From Coriolopsis trogii (lineage: Eukaryota; Basidiomycota; Agaricomycetes; Polyporales; Polyporaceae), in contig JAHYIO010000037.1 in assembly GCA_020543525.1 (NCBI GenBank), positions 1,488,001-1,552,000 of the forward strand: a DNA stretch of 64,000 bases. Direction: 5' to 3'. The notes under the pieces are model-generated. The model was not told where the DNA came from, did not search any database, and saw only the letters and a list, made by a program, of their open reading frames with translations. Made by a program: the position numbers and the translations under genes. Shown one piece after another: positions 20,384-30,925 of the stretch; positions within the stretch are counted from its first letter, which is position 1; every line of letters begins with the position of its first letter.

Positions 20384-22351
20384 ATGAGTCAACAATCGGT
20401 ACAAGACACGCTAGAATCCCTTGGTGGACCCAAGCTAAGCAAGGAAGACTTCGACAGACTATACAAGGGCAAGCTGGCCGAGATTCTCGATGTCGTGGTT
20501 CGCCACGTTGTCGGTCGGGACAAGGCTGCCAACGCGCGCGGTTGTATACAGCAGTATGTGTCCATCGGCGTGTTTTTGTAAGCACTGACTCATAATTCTC
20601 TCGACAGAACACGCCAGTCTGGCTCATCCGGTCGCCAGGCACGTCCGGATGAGGATGCGGATCCCCTCTATGCTGCCGTCCGACGCGCAGAGTCGCGTCT
20701 CAAAAATGCACGTATCGCGCTGGAAAACACACAGAAAATTGTTGATAACCAGAAGGGTGCTATTCGCGAATCAGGTGGGTGCGTTGGAGTGCAATGTATG
20801 CATTACAGCTCACCGTGCATTGACAGAACATGAGAAGTCTCAACTGCAGGCGACTCTCGAGGACAAGCGAGTCACTAGCCTGCTGCTCTCTATTCTCGAG
20901 CGGAAGGCGAGGATTCGCAACGAGCGAGTCAAGGAGATAGTGAGATTGATTGACGAACTTAGGTACGCAAGACAAGTCGATCACGAGTATCACGCTACTG
21001 ATCTTGTCATGAGGACAGAGCAAAGACCTCCGCGCATGACAAAGTTAGTAGACAAGCAGAAATCCATAGTCATATTGACTCACTAGACGCAGGTTGCGAT
21101 CAAGAACGAGCTCAAGGACCTGACTGTGTCTAGCAAACGACTACGAGCTGACCATACCCAAGACACATTGACTGTAAGTATCCTTTTGTTCGACCGGCGT
21201 GACATCCGTACAGACGGACGTTGCGACTAGGCTCTACAAGCGCATGCACTCCAACTCTCCCGTCTGTCATCTGCCAAAGATCTGGATGCTCGAGCACAAG
21301 AAGCGGAGCAACGCTTGACACGGGCGGTTGCGCATTCTTTCTCACTGAGTCCAACCGACGAGGAAGTCAACTCGAGATGGTAAGGGGTTTATTCTGAATG
21401 TGGAGGCAGTGCTCAATATCAGCTACACATCAGCCAAGAATTGCGTGCCCTCTGCCAATACGAAGCTAGTCAGCGAGTCCGATACAGGTCGCCTTTGCCC
21501 ACAGATACACAGAAAGAAGGATATCTTCGGGATCTCACTGTGCGCGTTGTGAGTTTGGTTATTCCGCATGATAGACTGGAAGCATTCATCTGAAGACGAA
21601 CGCTCTCGACCAGAATAAACAGGAACAGGAGCTACAACAACTGGCAGACCTCTCGTCTGCCCTGATATTAGCCTCGGCTCAATCGCTACAAACCGTAAGG
21701 GCAGTCTTTCGCGCAATGGAGCTTGTATTGACCGAGATCACAGATCACTCACTTCGTCAAGGACACCTCCCCCGCGCTTCGACGAAGCCTGCAGGAAGAG
21801 TCCGCTACTGCGACGGGATACCTCGATGTCCTCCGTCTCTCTATTTCAAAAAGACCGGTACCTGCCACTGATTCTGTACGATCTGAGGGTTTAAGTCGAG
21901 GACAAGTACGTTTTCCTGGTCGCAATAGTGCTGCTGAAATTCACTGGGCATGGTGCAGTCCTTCACGGAGACTCTCGACAATGTTCGACATGTTCTTAGT
22001 GGAGGTAATCTTACGCTGTGCTTCCCAGAGATAATGAGCTATTCTGACATGCCCTACCAAGCGCAAGATACGGAGGATTTCTTGCAGCATGCAAACTCCT
22101 TGATATCACCAGATCCCACTACGATGGAAGAGCACGACACGCTTATCGGTGAGTGTCGCAGGTGATTTCTGGAACTATCAAAATCTCATACACTCTTAGA
22201 CACGTACATGCGTGAAGAAGCTCAAAACGAGCAGCGAATCAAGAAATTGTTGGAACGGAAGGGCGCGAAGACGGAGGCAGGACTTGATTTGGTGGAGAAG
22301 GTCGAGCAGCTCATCGCCGAGGTCGGCATAATCTCCGGGGCGCATTTATGA
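20384..22351 (+). CDS. coiled-coil protein, possibly HAUS3-like augmin subunit
   Basis: Multi-exon gene starting MSQQSVQDTLESLGGPKLSK. The N-terminal segment reads EDFDRLYKGKLAEILDVVVRHVVGRDKAANARG. A long run of heptad-rich helices follows: LYAAVRRAESRLKNARIALENTQ, then QLQATLEDKRVTSLLLSILERKARIRNERVKEIVRLIDEL, and EQELQQLADLSSALILASAQSL. The C-terminus is TYMREEAQNEQRIKKLLERKGAKTEAG, ending GIISGAHL with TGA at 22349-22351. The N-terminal pattern (a hydrophobic helix, then EDFD-L--G, then a capping helix before coiled coils) recalls the CH-like start of HAUS3-type augmin subunits, but the similarity is weak and inferred by eye. Other coiled-coil microtubule or kinetochore proteins remain possible. 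Confidence 0.65.
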
Positions 22352-22593
22352 AGTATTTATTCACCGTTGTGTGGAGCGATTGATGGCGCGCTTTAGTTGT
22401 GCGATGGCGTACCGGAGAAGCTGAGAGTCTGAAACAATTGGGCGCCTGGCGCCTCTCAAACGCGTCCTGATGTCGATGAGCTGACACCTGACGCGTTCGT
22501 CACGAGTCTGTGACCAGTCGCGCTTGTGGCTTTCGGGATCTTGGTGCTCCCAACTTCTACTCGTATCACCCATCTCTTTACCTCTGTATTCTC

Positions 22594-25500
22594 ATGGCAC
22601 CCAAACGGAAGGCAACTACATCTGCGGCAGAGAATGAGCCACCGCAGACTCGGCGAAGGACGCGGTCGACAGTGGCGACGGGCCTTGCTGAAGAACCCGT
22701 GGTGAAACCTCCTCCAGCTCCTAGGAGAACAAGACAACGCACCAAGACGGACGATGAACCTCCACAGGCGGAGAAACCACAGAGATTAGCTCACAAAGCT
22801 AGTGCTCCCAGTAGCTCGCGAGCAACCCGTGCAGCAACCCGAGGTCGGAAGGCTGATGCAGTCAAGGATTCGTCGGAGCAGCCCGAAACAGTACCAACAA
22901 GGAGGGGCAGGGGCAGGAAGGTGCGTGTTGTATATTCTACACTATGCTGGTGGGATACGGAGACGACATGGTTGGTGTAGATACAACCTGAAGAGGATGT
23001 TGAAGAGCCGGAAGAACCTGCACACGCTGCACTATCCCCAGTTCCGCTGTCGCCCATCCAAGGAAAGACAGCTCCTACTATCCCAAAGAGACGTGGCCGA
23101 ACAAAGCAGGTGCGATATCAGTACTCCTTGACCTCAAGTGAATGCGACTGGAGCGTACGCAGGCGCAAGCTGTCGCACAGTCCGAACCTAACCAAGCGAG
23201 CGAAGAGACTCGCCCTAAACGAACACGACGCGCGATAACCGCTGTGGTTGACGAGAAGGTCGCGGATGCTCTTGATGCGGATTCATTGCCTCTGGATGAG
23301 AATGCAAACCAACCTGCTGAAGAAGCTCCCCCGAGCCCGCCCAAGAGACGAGGTAGGCCGAAAGCCGTACCTGTAGTGGCTGTGAAAGTAGGCCCGCCGA
23401 GGAGAGCCCCTCCCATCAAGAAAATACCCTCTCCAGTACCACCTGGGGATAGTTCAGAAAGCTCAGATGATGAATTGCTCTTGTCTCCCTCGAAGAGACC
23501 TCTCTCCGCGCGTCCAACCACGCCTATCCGCGCCGCGAGTAACCGTCTTGGTACCCCGACCTCCCGCTTGGTCATACATTCTGTCGAGATCACAACTCCA
23601 AGACATCTCAAGAGTATTGTCAGGCGCGACTTAGGTTCTCCCGTCCCCCGAGAGGTTGTCCATCTTCCGCCATTAGGAACACCAAGGCTTCCACCCGCGT
23701 TCCCTTCTCTACCTAGCAGTCCGCAGAAGCGTGAGGTCTCAGCAGCTCCCGGACCGTCTTCAAGAAGAAGTCGGGCACGTACACCTTCCCCTGCGCCCAC
23801 GGCCCCCTCAGCTCCCGAGTCGTCTCGGTCAACCCGACGTCCTTCACCCTCAAAACGGAATCGGACATCAAAGCCCTCAGGCGATGGATCCGGACTTGCT
23901 GACCATTTGCGGCCAATACTGCAGCGTCAAAGGCGTGCCATCTTGCAGGCACTACAGCGACCGCCAGAGATAGACGAGATCGAGGTCTACGGCGAGGACT
24001 ACCCTCCAACGAATACAGCTGCCTATGAACAACTGAGCGACCTACTCGCAGGCACCGTTGTCCGCGGAGAAGGCAACAGCTGTATGCTTATTGGCCCGAG
24101 CGGTAGTGGCAAGACACAGGTACGTCTCCCCCTCGGCCTCCGTACGTTCGTCCGCCTGAACATACTTTCTCGGTCCAAGATGGTCGAGCGTGCGATTGCG
24201 GCGCTCCCCTCGAACCCGATCGTAGTCCGCCTATCAGGTTACGCTCAACATAACGACCGTCTTGCGATCCGCGAGATTGCGTGGCAGCTTACCCAGCAGA
24301 CTGGGACGTCATTCCTACCTTCTGATCCTGACGATGTGGATGCCGACGCGGACGAAACGGGAGGCAATGCGGGCCCTGCTCAGAAGGAGGCCGATGGGGA
24401 TGCGAATGCGGTGGAGGACGAGGACGAGAACCCGTTCGTTGAGCCCGCAGCGGCCACTACCAAGACAGGAATGGCAGAGGTCGTAGTGGCACTGCCTCCA
24501 CCTTCACACCTGCTCGCCCTCATCTCTATGATCCCGACATTACCTCGGCCGACGATCATCGTCCTGGACGGGTTCGACCTCTTCGCGGGACACGCGCGGC
24601 AAGCGCTTCTCTACTGTCTGCTCGATACTGCGCAGGCCTGTCGGACGGGGACTGGGGCGGGGAGCGGCATGGCGGTCGTCGGGGTTACCGCGCGCGTGGA
24701 CACGATCAACCTGCTGGAGAAGCGCGTGAAGAGTCGGTTTTCGGGACGGATGATCAGGACGGCGTGCCCGACAAAGGTGGAGCATTGGGTTACGCTTGCG
24801 AAAGTCGTGTTGGGCGCGTCCGTTGACCCGGAGGGGGCGCGGGAAGATGAGGACGAGAAGGAATGGAAGGAGATCTGGGAGAAGGCGGTGGACGGCTTCG
24901 TTGAGGACGAGAGGGTTGTGGACGTGTTGCGGGAGACGTATGCGCTTACGAGGGACTTTCAGATGTTCCGTCGGATCATGGTGAGCTTTAATCTCTGACA
25001 TTGCTTCTGTCGCCACTAATATGGGTATACAGACTTCTTTGACGTTGGAGCTTCAGGAGTCTTCGCCGTTTCCGACGTTGGCCAAGCTGAAAACAGCCGT
25101 CAGCAAGCAACGATGTCCACCGCGGTACCCTGCCTTGCACAGTGAGTGCGCCACACCGGAAGTCCTGCATGAGAAGGGAACTGAGATCGGCACTACACAG
25201 CCTTACCGTATCCTGCCGTGTGCCTGCTTATCGCATCTGTGCATGCGCAAACGTCCGGGCACGACGTGTTCACGTTCGAGATGCTACACGAGGCATTCAA
25301 GACCCAGGTGCGGACGTCGCAGTCTGCCCCCGTGCAAGTGCAAGGCGGGGGCGTGGGCATGGTTCGCTGTGGCCGCGAGGTCCTCTTTTCGGTACGCGGA
25401 CCAGTCTTGGAGGGGTGCGAGGGCTGATCTCATTTTACTAGGCTTTTGAGCGGCTGGTCGATGTGCGTATCTTTGTGCCTGCCGCTGCGCCTGGGGCGAG

Positions 25501-25612
25501 TATCTCGAAGGAGTTTGCGCTGCACCGCAGCTCGGTCGATCGGTTTGCTGTGAAGAAGGCGGTGGAGACCATTGGACAGTTGAGTTTGAAGAAGTGGTTC
25601 ACGAAGGCGTGA
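22594..25612 (+). CDS. ORC4: origin recognition complex subunit 4 with AT-hook N-terminal extension
   Basis: Seven exons (22594-22920, 22981-23109, 23163-24119, 24180-24980, 25033-25141, 25201-25391, 25442-25612) splice to 2685 nt, 894 residues. The C-terminal half is an ORC/CDC6-type AAA+ ATPase: Walker A GPSGSGKT at the end of exon 3, a Walker B-like IIVLDGFDLFA, sensor-type VVGVTARVDTINLLEKRVKSRFSGR, then the winged-helix part with LPYPAVCLLIASVHAQ and FTFEMLHEAFKTQV, and the ending GQLSLKKWFTKA. These match human and yeast Orc4. The first about 400 residues are disordered and carry AT-hook-like cores RRGRGRK, PKRRGRTK and PKRRGRPK. Exon 4 contains an acidic insertion (DADADETGG..EDEDENPF) in the ATPase domain. 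The protein acts in nuclear origin licensing. Confidence 0.92.
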
Positions 25613-25899
25613 TCTTGTATCAGTACCGTCTGGATGTATCATAGCGCATGACAGTGTTTTTCTCGTGGCACGAATGCGAGGCGAGGGCGAGGTCCTCGAA
25701 ATGCAAAGGCACGCATCGAACACGCGTGAGGGGTGTGACCTGCGCGTGGTGAGCGTGACCGGGCGTCGTTCCCACGGTGTGCAGAGAGCCTTGTCGGGTG
25801 AATGGGCGTGGAGAGCTCGAGAGACGGTCCACACATCTCCTGCTCTCTCTTCACCCGCCATATCCGCCCTGCGACACCTCCAATAACCGACTCACAACA
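25613..25899. other. short intergenic region, ORC4 to CHORD-like gene
   Basis: About 290 bp holding the ORC4 3' UTR and the promoter of the next plus-strand gene. No TATA box or other element stands out. Confidence 0.45.
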
Positions 25900-27512
25900 A
25901 TGGTCTTTGGATTCTTTCGCAAGCCACAGCCGCCGCCAGACGCGCTCCCCCTCCCGCCGTCGCCCGCCGCGTCGTCCTCCAATCCGAATCCGTCTCCCGG
26001 CCCCAAGGTAGAGAAGAACGTCCAGCTACGCACTCCCTCGCCCTCCATTGACTCTATATCCGTCGCGCACGCCAAGGTCCGCTCGACGTCCCCAAGCACC
26101 AACGTCGCGCGGCTCTCGATCGAAGACCGACAGTCCTCGCCCACCCGCCGTGGCTCGCTCGGGTCTACCAACACCCTCACCGCGATCGCCCCCAATCCCG
26201 TCTTTGTCCCCCCGGAGCCGACGGTAGAGGCGCTGACCGCGCACATCGCCCAGATTCCGCCCAAGACGCTCCACGCGTACGTCCTGTCGCGCATCCCGCG
26301 CGGGCCAGAGGAGGCGCTCCCGACGCTGGCGACGTTCTTCGACGAGCTCGCGCCGCCGCAGAAGCTGCACTGCGTGCGCTGCCACAAGGACTTTGTCGAG
26401 GTCGAGAACGACGACAGGTCCTGCCTCGTGCCGCATGACGACGAGAGCGCGGAGGTCGAGCGCGTCGGGACGACCCAGCGGGCTAATCGCGCGCCGGGCA
26501 CGATTGGCGCGACGTTCGAGACACTGTGGGGCTGCTGTGGGAAGCTCGTCGAGGGCGATGGGGACCAGGGCCCGCCCGACGGCTGGTGCTATGAAGGGAA
26601 ACATACGGTGCGTTTGCGGGACTGTGCTATCAGAGTCGTATGGACGATGTGCGTTCTGACGGTCAATGCTATCGTCGATGTGTACAGACGGATATCAAGC
26701 GCGCTCGCTTCCGCGCGGACTCGACTCCTCATGACGACAAGCTTGTGTCGTGCCTGCGGTTGAACTGCCATGGCATCCGTGCCCAGATGCCGCGCGGCGC
26801 CCGGTCGATGCGCAAGCGTCCGAGGAGTGTGAACATGAAGGAAGCGAGCACCGAAGAAGACGAGAGCGAAGGGGGCAGCGACAGCGGCATGGACGAGATC
26901 GTGGGCAAGAGCGGGAGCACCGCAGGCAAAAGCCGCCCCAAACCGAAAGGCAAAGGCAAGACGAAAGCGGCGGCAGCGGTAGCAGACGACGGCGAGCAGA
27001 TGGACGCCGACGACGATCATGCCGCGGAGAGCGCGAGCATGGCCGGAAGTGTGCGGGGTCGCGGGCGTCCGCCGAAATCGAAGACGACCCGTGGGCGGCC
27101 TCCGAACAGCTCTGCGAAACGGGTGCGCGTGGCGGAGTCGAAGGTCGTCCCTGGCACGGACGGTGAGGACGACGACTCGGCCTCGGTGAAGGCTGCTGCG
27201 ACGAAAGCGCCTGCGAAACGCCGCGGCCGTCCGCCAAAGAGCAAGCCAGTCATCTCGGACTCGGACCGCGAGATGGAGACGGAGAACACGCCGGCGAGCA
27301 AGGGTAAGGAGAAGGAGAAGAAGAGCCGGGTACGCTCTCTCAGCCGGACTCGTCCTGGAGATATGAGCGACGCCAGTGTCGCGGGCGCGAAGCCCAAGTC
27401 GCGCGCGAAGAAAGCGCGTGAGGCGAATGCGAAGGACCAGGGGGCAGATGCGGACGGTGCGGACGGTGACGATGAGAAGCCGAAGAAGCGGAGAAAGGTC
27501 GTCGAGGCCTGA
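25900..27512 (+). CDS. CHORD-like zinc-domain protein with AT-hooks
   Basis: Two exons (25900-26607, 26688-27512) give 510 residues. The start MVFGFFRKPQPPPDALPLPP opens a disordered Pro/Ser-rich region of about 100 residues. Residues about 165-237 hold a Cys/His pattern: C-x2-C-HKDFVEVENDDRSC-x3-H, then after a linker LWGCC and WCYEGKHT. This resembles a CHORD zinc domain (C..C..F..N..C..H....W.CC....C..GKH), with a longer loop before W-x-CC. The second exon is charged and disordered, with AT-hook cores GRGRPPK, TRGRPP and KRRGRPPK and the ending KPKKRRKVVEA, which is close to a classical nuclear localisation signal. A nuclear DNA-binding role is inferred. I do not know a characterised orthologue. 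Confidence 0.72.
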
Positions 27513-28323
27513 AGTCTCCGTTCATGGTCGACCTCCACGATGCCTAATGTCTAACGTCTTCTGGGGTTTGGTTCCTTGTGACTCGTGGGTTACCCCTGGT
27601 GTGTCGTCTTCCTCCCGGAATCATCATATTTCTTACCGTCTACTAGAGCATCCACATCTGTACCACCCTCATGCATGCAATGATCCGTATACATTAGCCG
27701 TATTCCGCGACTCGCTTGCAGGGTCAGGCAGCGGTTTAGTAACTTATTACGACACGGACACCTCCCCTGTAATTGCTCCGTACACGTACACGCTCCTTCT
27801 GCATCATACGATGTTCGTCTATCTACCTTTGTCTTGAATACGAGCCATGCTTCCGTCTCGATCTTGCGTTCACGACGTCGGCGCTACCGCAGCGCTACGA
27901 TCGACGACCGCTAAGGACATGGCGGGGACCTGAACGTTACCGCAGCATCCCGATGTTATGCTCGTGTGTCTCGGTCTTCTCTTTGCCACGAGCCAATCGA
28001 TACCAAGCCGGGTCTGCTAGAGCCTGGTCGTGATTGTGTCCATCATCCAGGCAGCTGCGGTAGGACATCCATCCACTATACAACGCCTCCATTGTCTTGC
28101 TCTCTCCTTGCCTTGCGCCTCTGACACCTACATATAGCTCAAAGGCGAGACACACAACTCACCCTCTTCTGTACATCATTCCAGCTGCAGCAGCACGCAC
28201 TTAGGTTCCGGGCAACAAGACGCATAAGTACTCCGATACCGCAGTGCGCCGCCGCTTCTAGCTTCCCCCAGACGTAACGCAACGGCCATCTACAAGACTG
28301 ACAGACATCGTCTTCCGCTCGCA
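27513..28323. other. intergenic region upstream of the Arb1-like gene
   Basis: About 810 bp. It contains the 3' UTR of the CHORD-like gene and the promoter of the Arb1-like gene. A weak TATA-like element lies near 28,131. Short frames are open on both strands without recognisable products. I see nothing else. Confidence 0.4.
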
Positions 28324-30755
28324 ATGGACCCTGCCGCTTCCGCAGACACACCTGAACCACGCACCGTCGACATCACAGTCACCACATCCGCCGCGGTCTC
28401 ACACCAGACCCAGAACGCGGCTGCCGCTGCGGCGAGTGGCACAGAGACTGGCAGTACTAGTACTGCTGCTCCTCCCCCCGGACCCGAGCACACGTCGACT
28501 CAGTCTCAGACTCAGGCCCAGGCTCAGGCTCAGAGCGAGAGCTCCGCGCACCCTCATCCCTGGCTGAAGTTCCCTCCGTTCCCCGCTGCCCCGCCCGACC
28601 TCATCCCTTTCAACGACTTCAAGCCGGCGGGCATCGTCATCCGCGAGAACGCCACCCCCAACGCCGACGCCGACGCGAACGCCACCGACGACTCGACTCC
28701 ACCCGTCGAGGTAGACGGACTGGGCATCCCGACAGTCACCCTTCTTGTGCACCACGATCGCGACATGAAGCGCAAGCGCAAAGGCGGCAAGGTCCGCGTG
28801 ACCGCGGACGGGACCATCGTCCACCAGGTCTGGTATGAAGCGTGGGCAGAGAACGAGCCTGCGCGGGGGCTCACTGCGCCCATCGACTCGTGAGTGGCTC
28901 AGCCCTTGTGTCGCCCTCGCGCCGGTGCATTATCGCTAACTGATATGGCTCCTGCCTGTGTGAATACAGGTCTCTACCGCGCATCGACCGCCTCCACCAA
29001 GCTGTGTACGAGTTCAAGCACGGGCGGCCGTTGCAGCAGAATGTGGAGCTGGCACAGATCTGGGACAGGGTGAGTCCGGCGTCGAGGACCTCTGAGTCTG
29101 TCATGTTGTGCTCATGACTGTCTCCCCCACCATCCTCCCGACCCCAGTTCCGTGTGTACACAGGTCTCCTAGGTACCATGCACACCCCCGGCAAGCGCAA
29201 AGATCTGTCGGCGCTTCAACCACAAGAGGGTGATGAGGAGGACGAGGAAGGAGACGAGATGCCCAATGCGCGTCCCCCCAAGGAACGCAAGATCGATCTC
29301 GTCCAGAGCGACGGACCCATCTCTGGCCCGAGCAACGCAGCTCAGTCCGCATCCGTGTGGACCCCAGAGCAACGTCAGCAGCGGAACATGTACTACAGCG
29401 AAGTGCGGGACACCAAAAAGGACAACTTCCTAAACGACCCCGAGAAGGCCACGAAGATCTTCTTCTCGGGGTACTACCGCGACCGCGGCCTGATGTAGTG
29501 AGTCCCACCGTCATCCCCATGCATGCCAGCTCGCTCACCCCTCCTGGCCAGTTCCGAGAAATCATGCAGGGACGGCCCGATCCTCCTCCGTTTCTTCCTC
29601 AACTTCCTCCTCCGCTCCCGCGTCTTCCCCGAAATGGAAAAGGACCTCCGGAAGGCGGTTGCCGTCACCGAGCTCGCCCAGCGCGAGCTCCTGCAGGCGT
29701 TCGTCATCGGGGCCCGCATCCCCGACGCGTTCAGCAAGGGCTGCGCCCTCCTCTTCGGCACCATGGCTCAGACGATGGTCTGGACGGCCGACGCGGAGGC
29801 CGCCATCCTCCAGCCGGCCGCGGGGTCCGAGAAGATCGAGGTGATCACGCCCGAAGCCGTCGCCAGCATGGAGCAGGACAGTCTTGCGGCTGCCGACGCC
29901 GACGCGAACGACGGAGCAGGACAAGAGGAGAACGTCCCCGAGGGAGAGGGCGAGCAGCAGAACCTCGAGAACGAGAACGGGAACGCGGAGTGGGGCGCGG
30001 ATTGGGGCGCGCCGACCGCCGACCAGGAGTGGAGTGCGCCCCAGGGCAACGACTGGGGACAGGGCCCGCAGGAGAACCCACTGGCGAAGTACCTCGGCCC
30101 GACGACGCTCCCGCTCACGCACACCACAGGCATCGTCGAGCGCTCCACGCGGCGCATCAAGAGCATCACCATGCCCCCCGCCCCGTCTCCTCCTGCCCCT
30201 CAGAAGGGCGACAGGCAGCAGCCCGCCGAGGCCGGGGCCGGAGCCCCGCTGCACGACCCCGAGGCGGTCGAGCGCGTGCTCGAGAGCACGTTCGCGAAGC
30301 TCACCCTCGTCCCCTGGCACGAGTGGGACCTCTACCAGAGCGCGGACGTCCGCAAGCCGCTCATCACCGCCCACTCCCGCGGGGCGGCCGTCACGGACGA
30401 CTGCGAGGGCGCACCGGTCACGCCTGGGCCTGGCCCGGCGCACAACCCATTCAAGGACGAGATCACGGTGTACGTCGAGCCGGGCACCGCGGAGGTGATG
30501 CTACCCGGGATGGGCATCCAGGCGTTGTGGATCCAGCTTGCGCGCGTCGACCCGGGCGTGCCGATAGAGGTCGACCTTGAGCGGTTCAACAACTCGTGGT
30601 CGTCCAACAAAACCGAGGTAGGGGGTCCTGGCGAGCCTGTTGCGCCCACGAAGATCTGGTACATGGAGGAGGTCCTCGCTGTGCACCCCAGCTTCCATAC
30701 TGAGATGGTCCCTCTTCCGACAAAGGAGGACCTCTTTGGAGAGGAGGCGCTGTGA
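28324..30755 (+). CDS. ARB1: Arb1-like argonaute siRNA chaperone (ARC) complex subunit with WG-rich segment
   Basis: Four exons (28324-28889, 28970-29069, 29148-29497, 29552-30755) splice to 2220 nt, 739 residues. The N-terminus is a Ser/Thr/Gln/Ala-rich disordered stretch. Residues about 340-410 match the Arb1 family core: FFLNFLLRSRVFPEMEKDLR aligns with the FLNYLL-HDVCPEY block, followed by ELAQRELLQAF and PDAFSKGCALLFG, which aligns with the family's PGDFN-ACS-LFGG. Upstream, WDRFRVYTGLLGT and FFSGYYRD fit other Arb1 blocks. In S. pombe Arb1 with Arb2 binds Ago1 loaded with duplex siRNA and is needed for heterochromatin. Residues about 484-510 contain three WG/GW-type tryptophans (EWGADWGAP..EWSAPQGNDWGQ), like Ago-hooks. 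The C-terminal 200 residues are a conserved-looking beta-rich domain of unknown type ending TKEDLFGEEAL. The family assignment rests on eye alignment. Confidence 0.72.
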
Positions 30756-30925
30756 TTAGCGCGATCATACTAGATATTGTCTTGAGCTCGTCGGGCGTGT
30801 GTATGAATATTCACAGTTGCTTCTTGTCATGTATCATAGACTAAATGTATGCGCGCCAAGGGATTCCAGCAAATGTGCAAATGGATAGGAAGAGGAGCAT
30901 AATGATACAGTAATATGATATCACA

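Noticed and set aside
23078..23800. 240-codon minus-strand frame inside ORC4
   Set aside because: It is antisense to the disordered N-terminus of ORC4, low in complexity, with no family.
29357..30580. 407-codon plus frame and 293-codon minus frame over the Arb1-like gene
   Set aside because: Both are very Arg/Ala/Gly/Pro-rich and result from high GC3 in exon 4 of the Arb1-like gene, whose own frame has a family match and spliced continuity.
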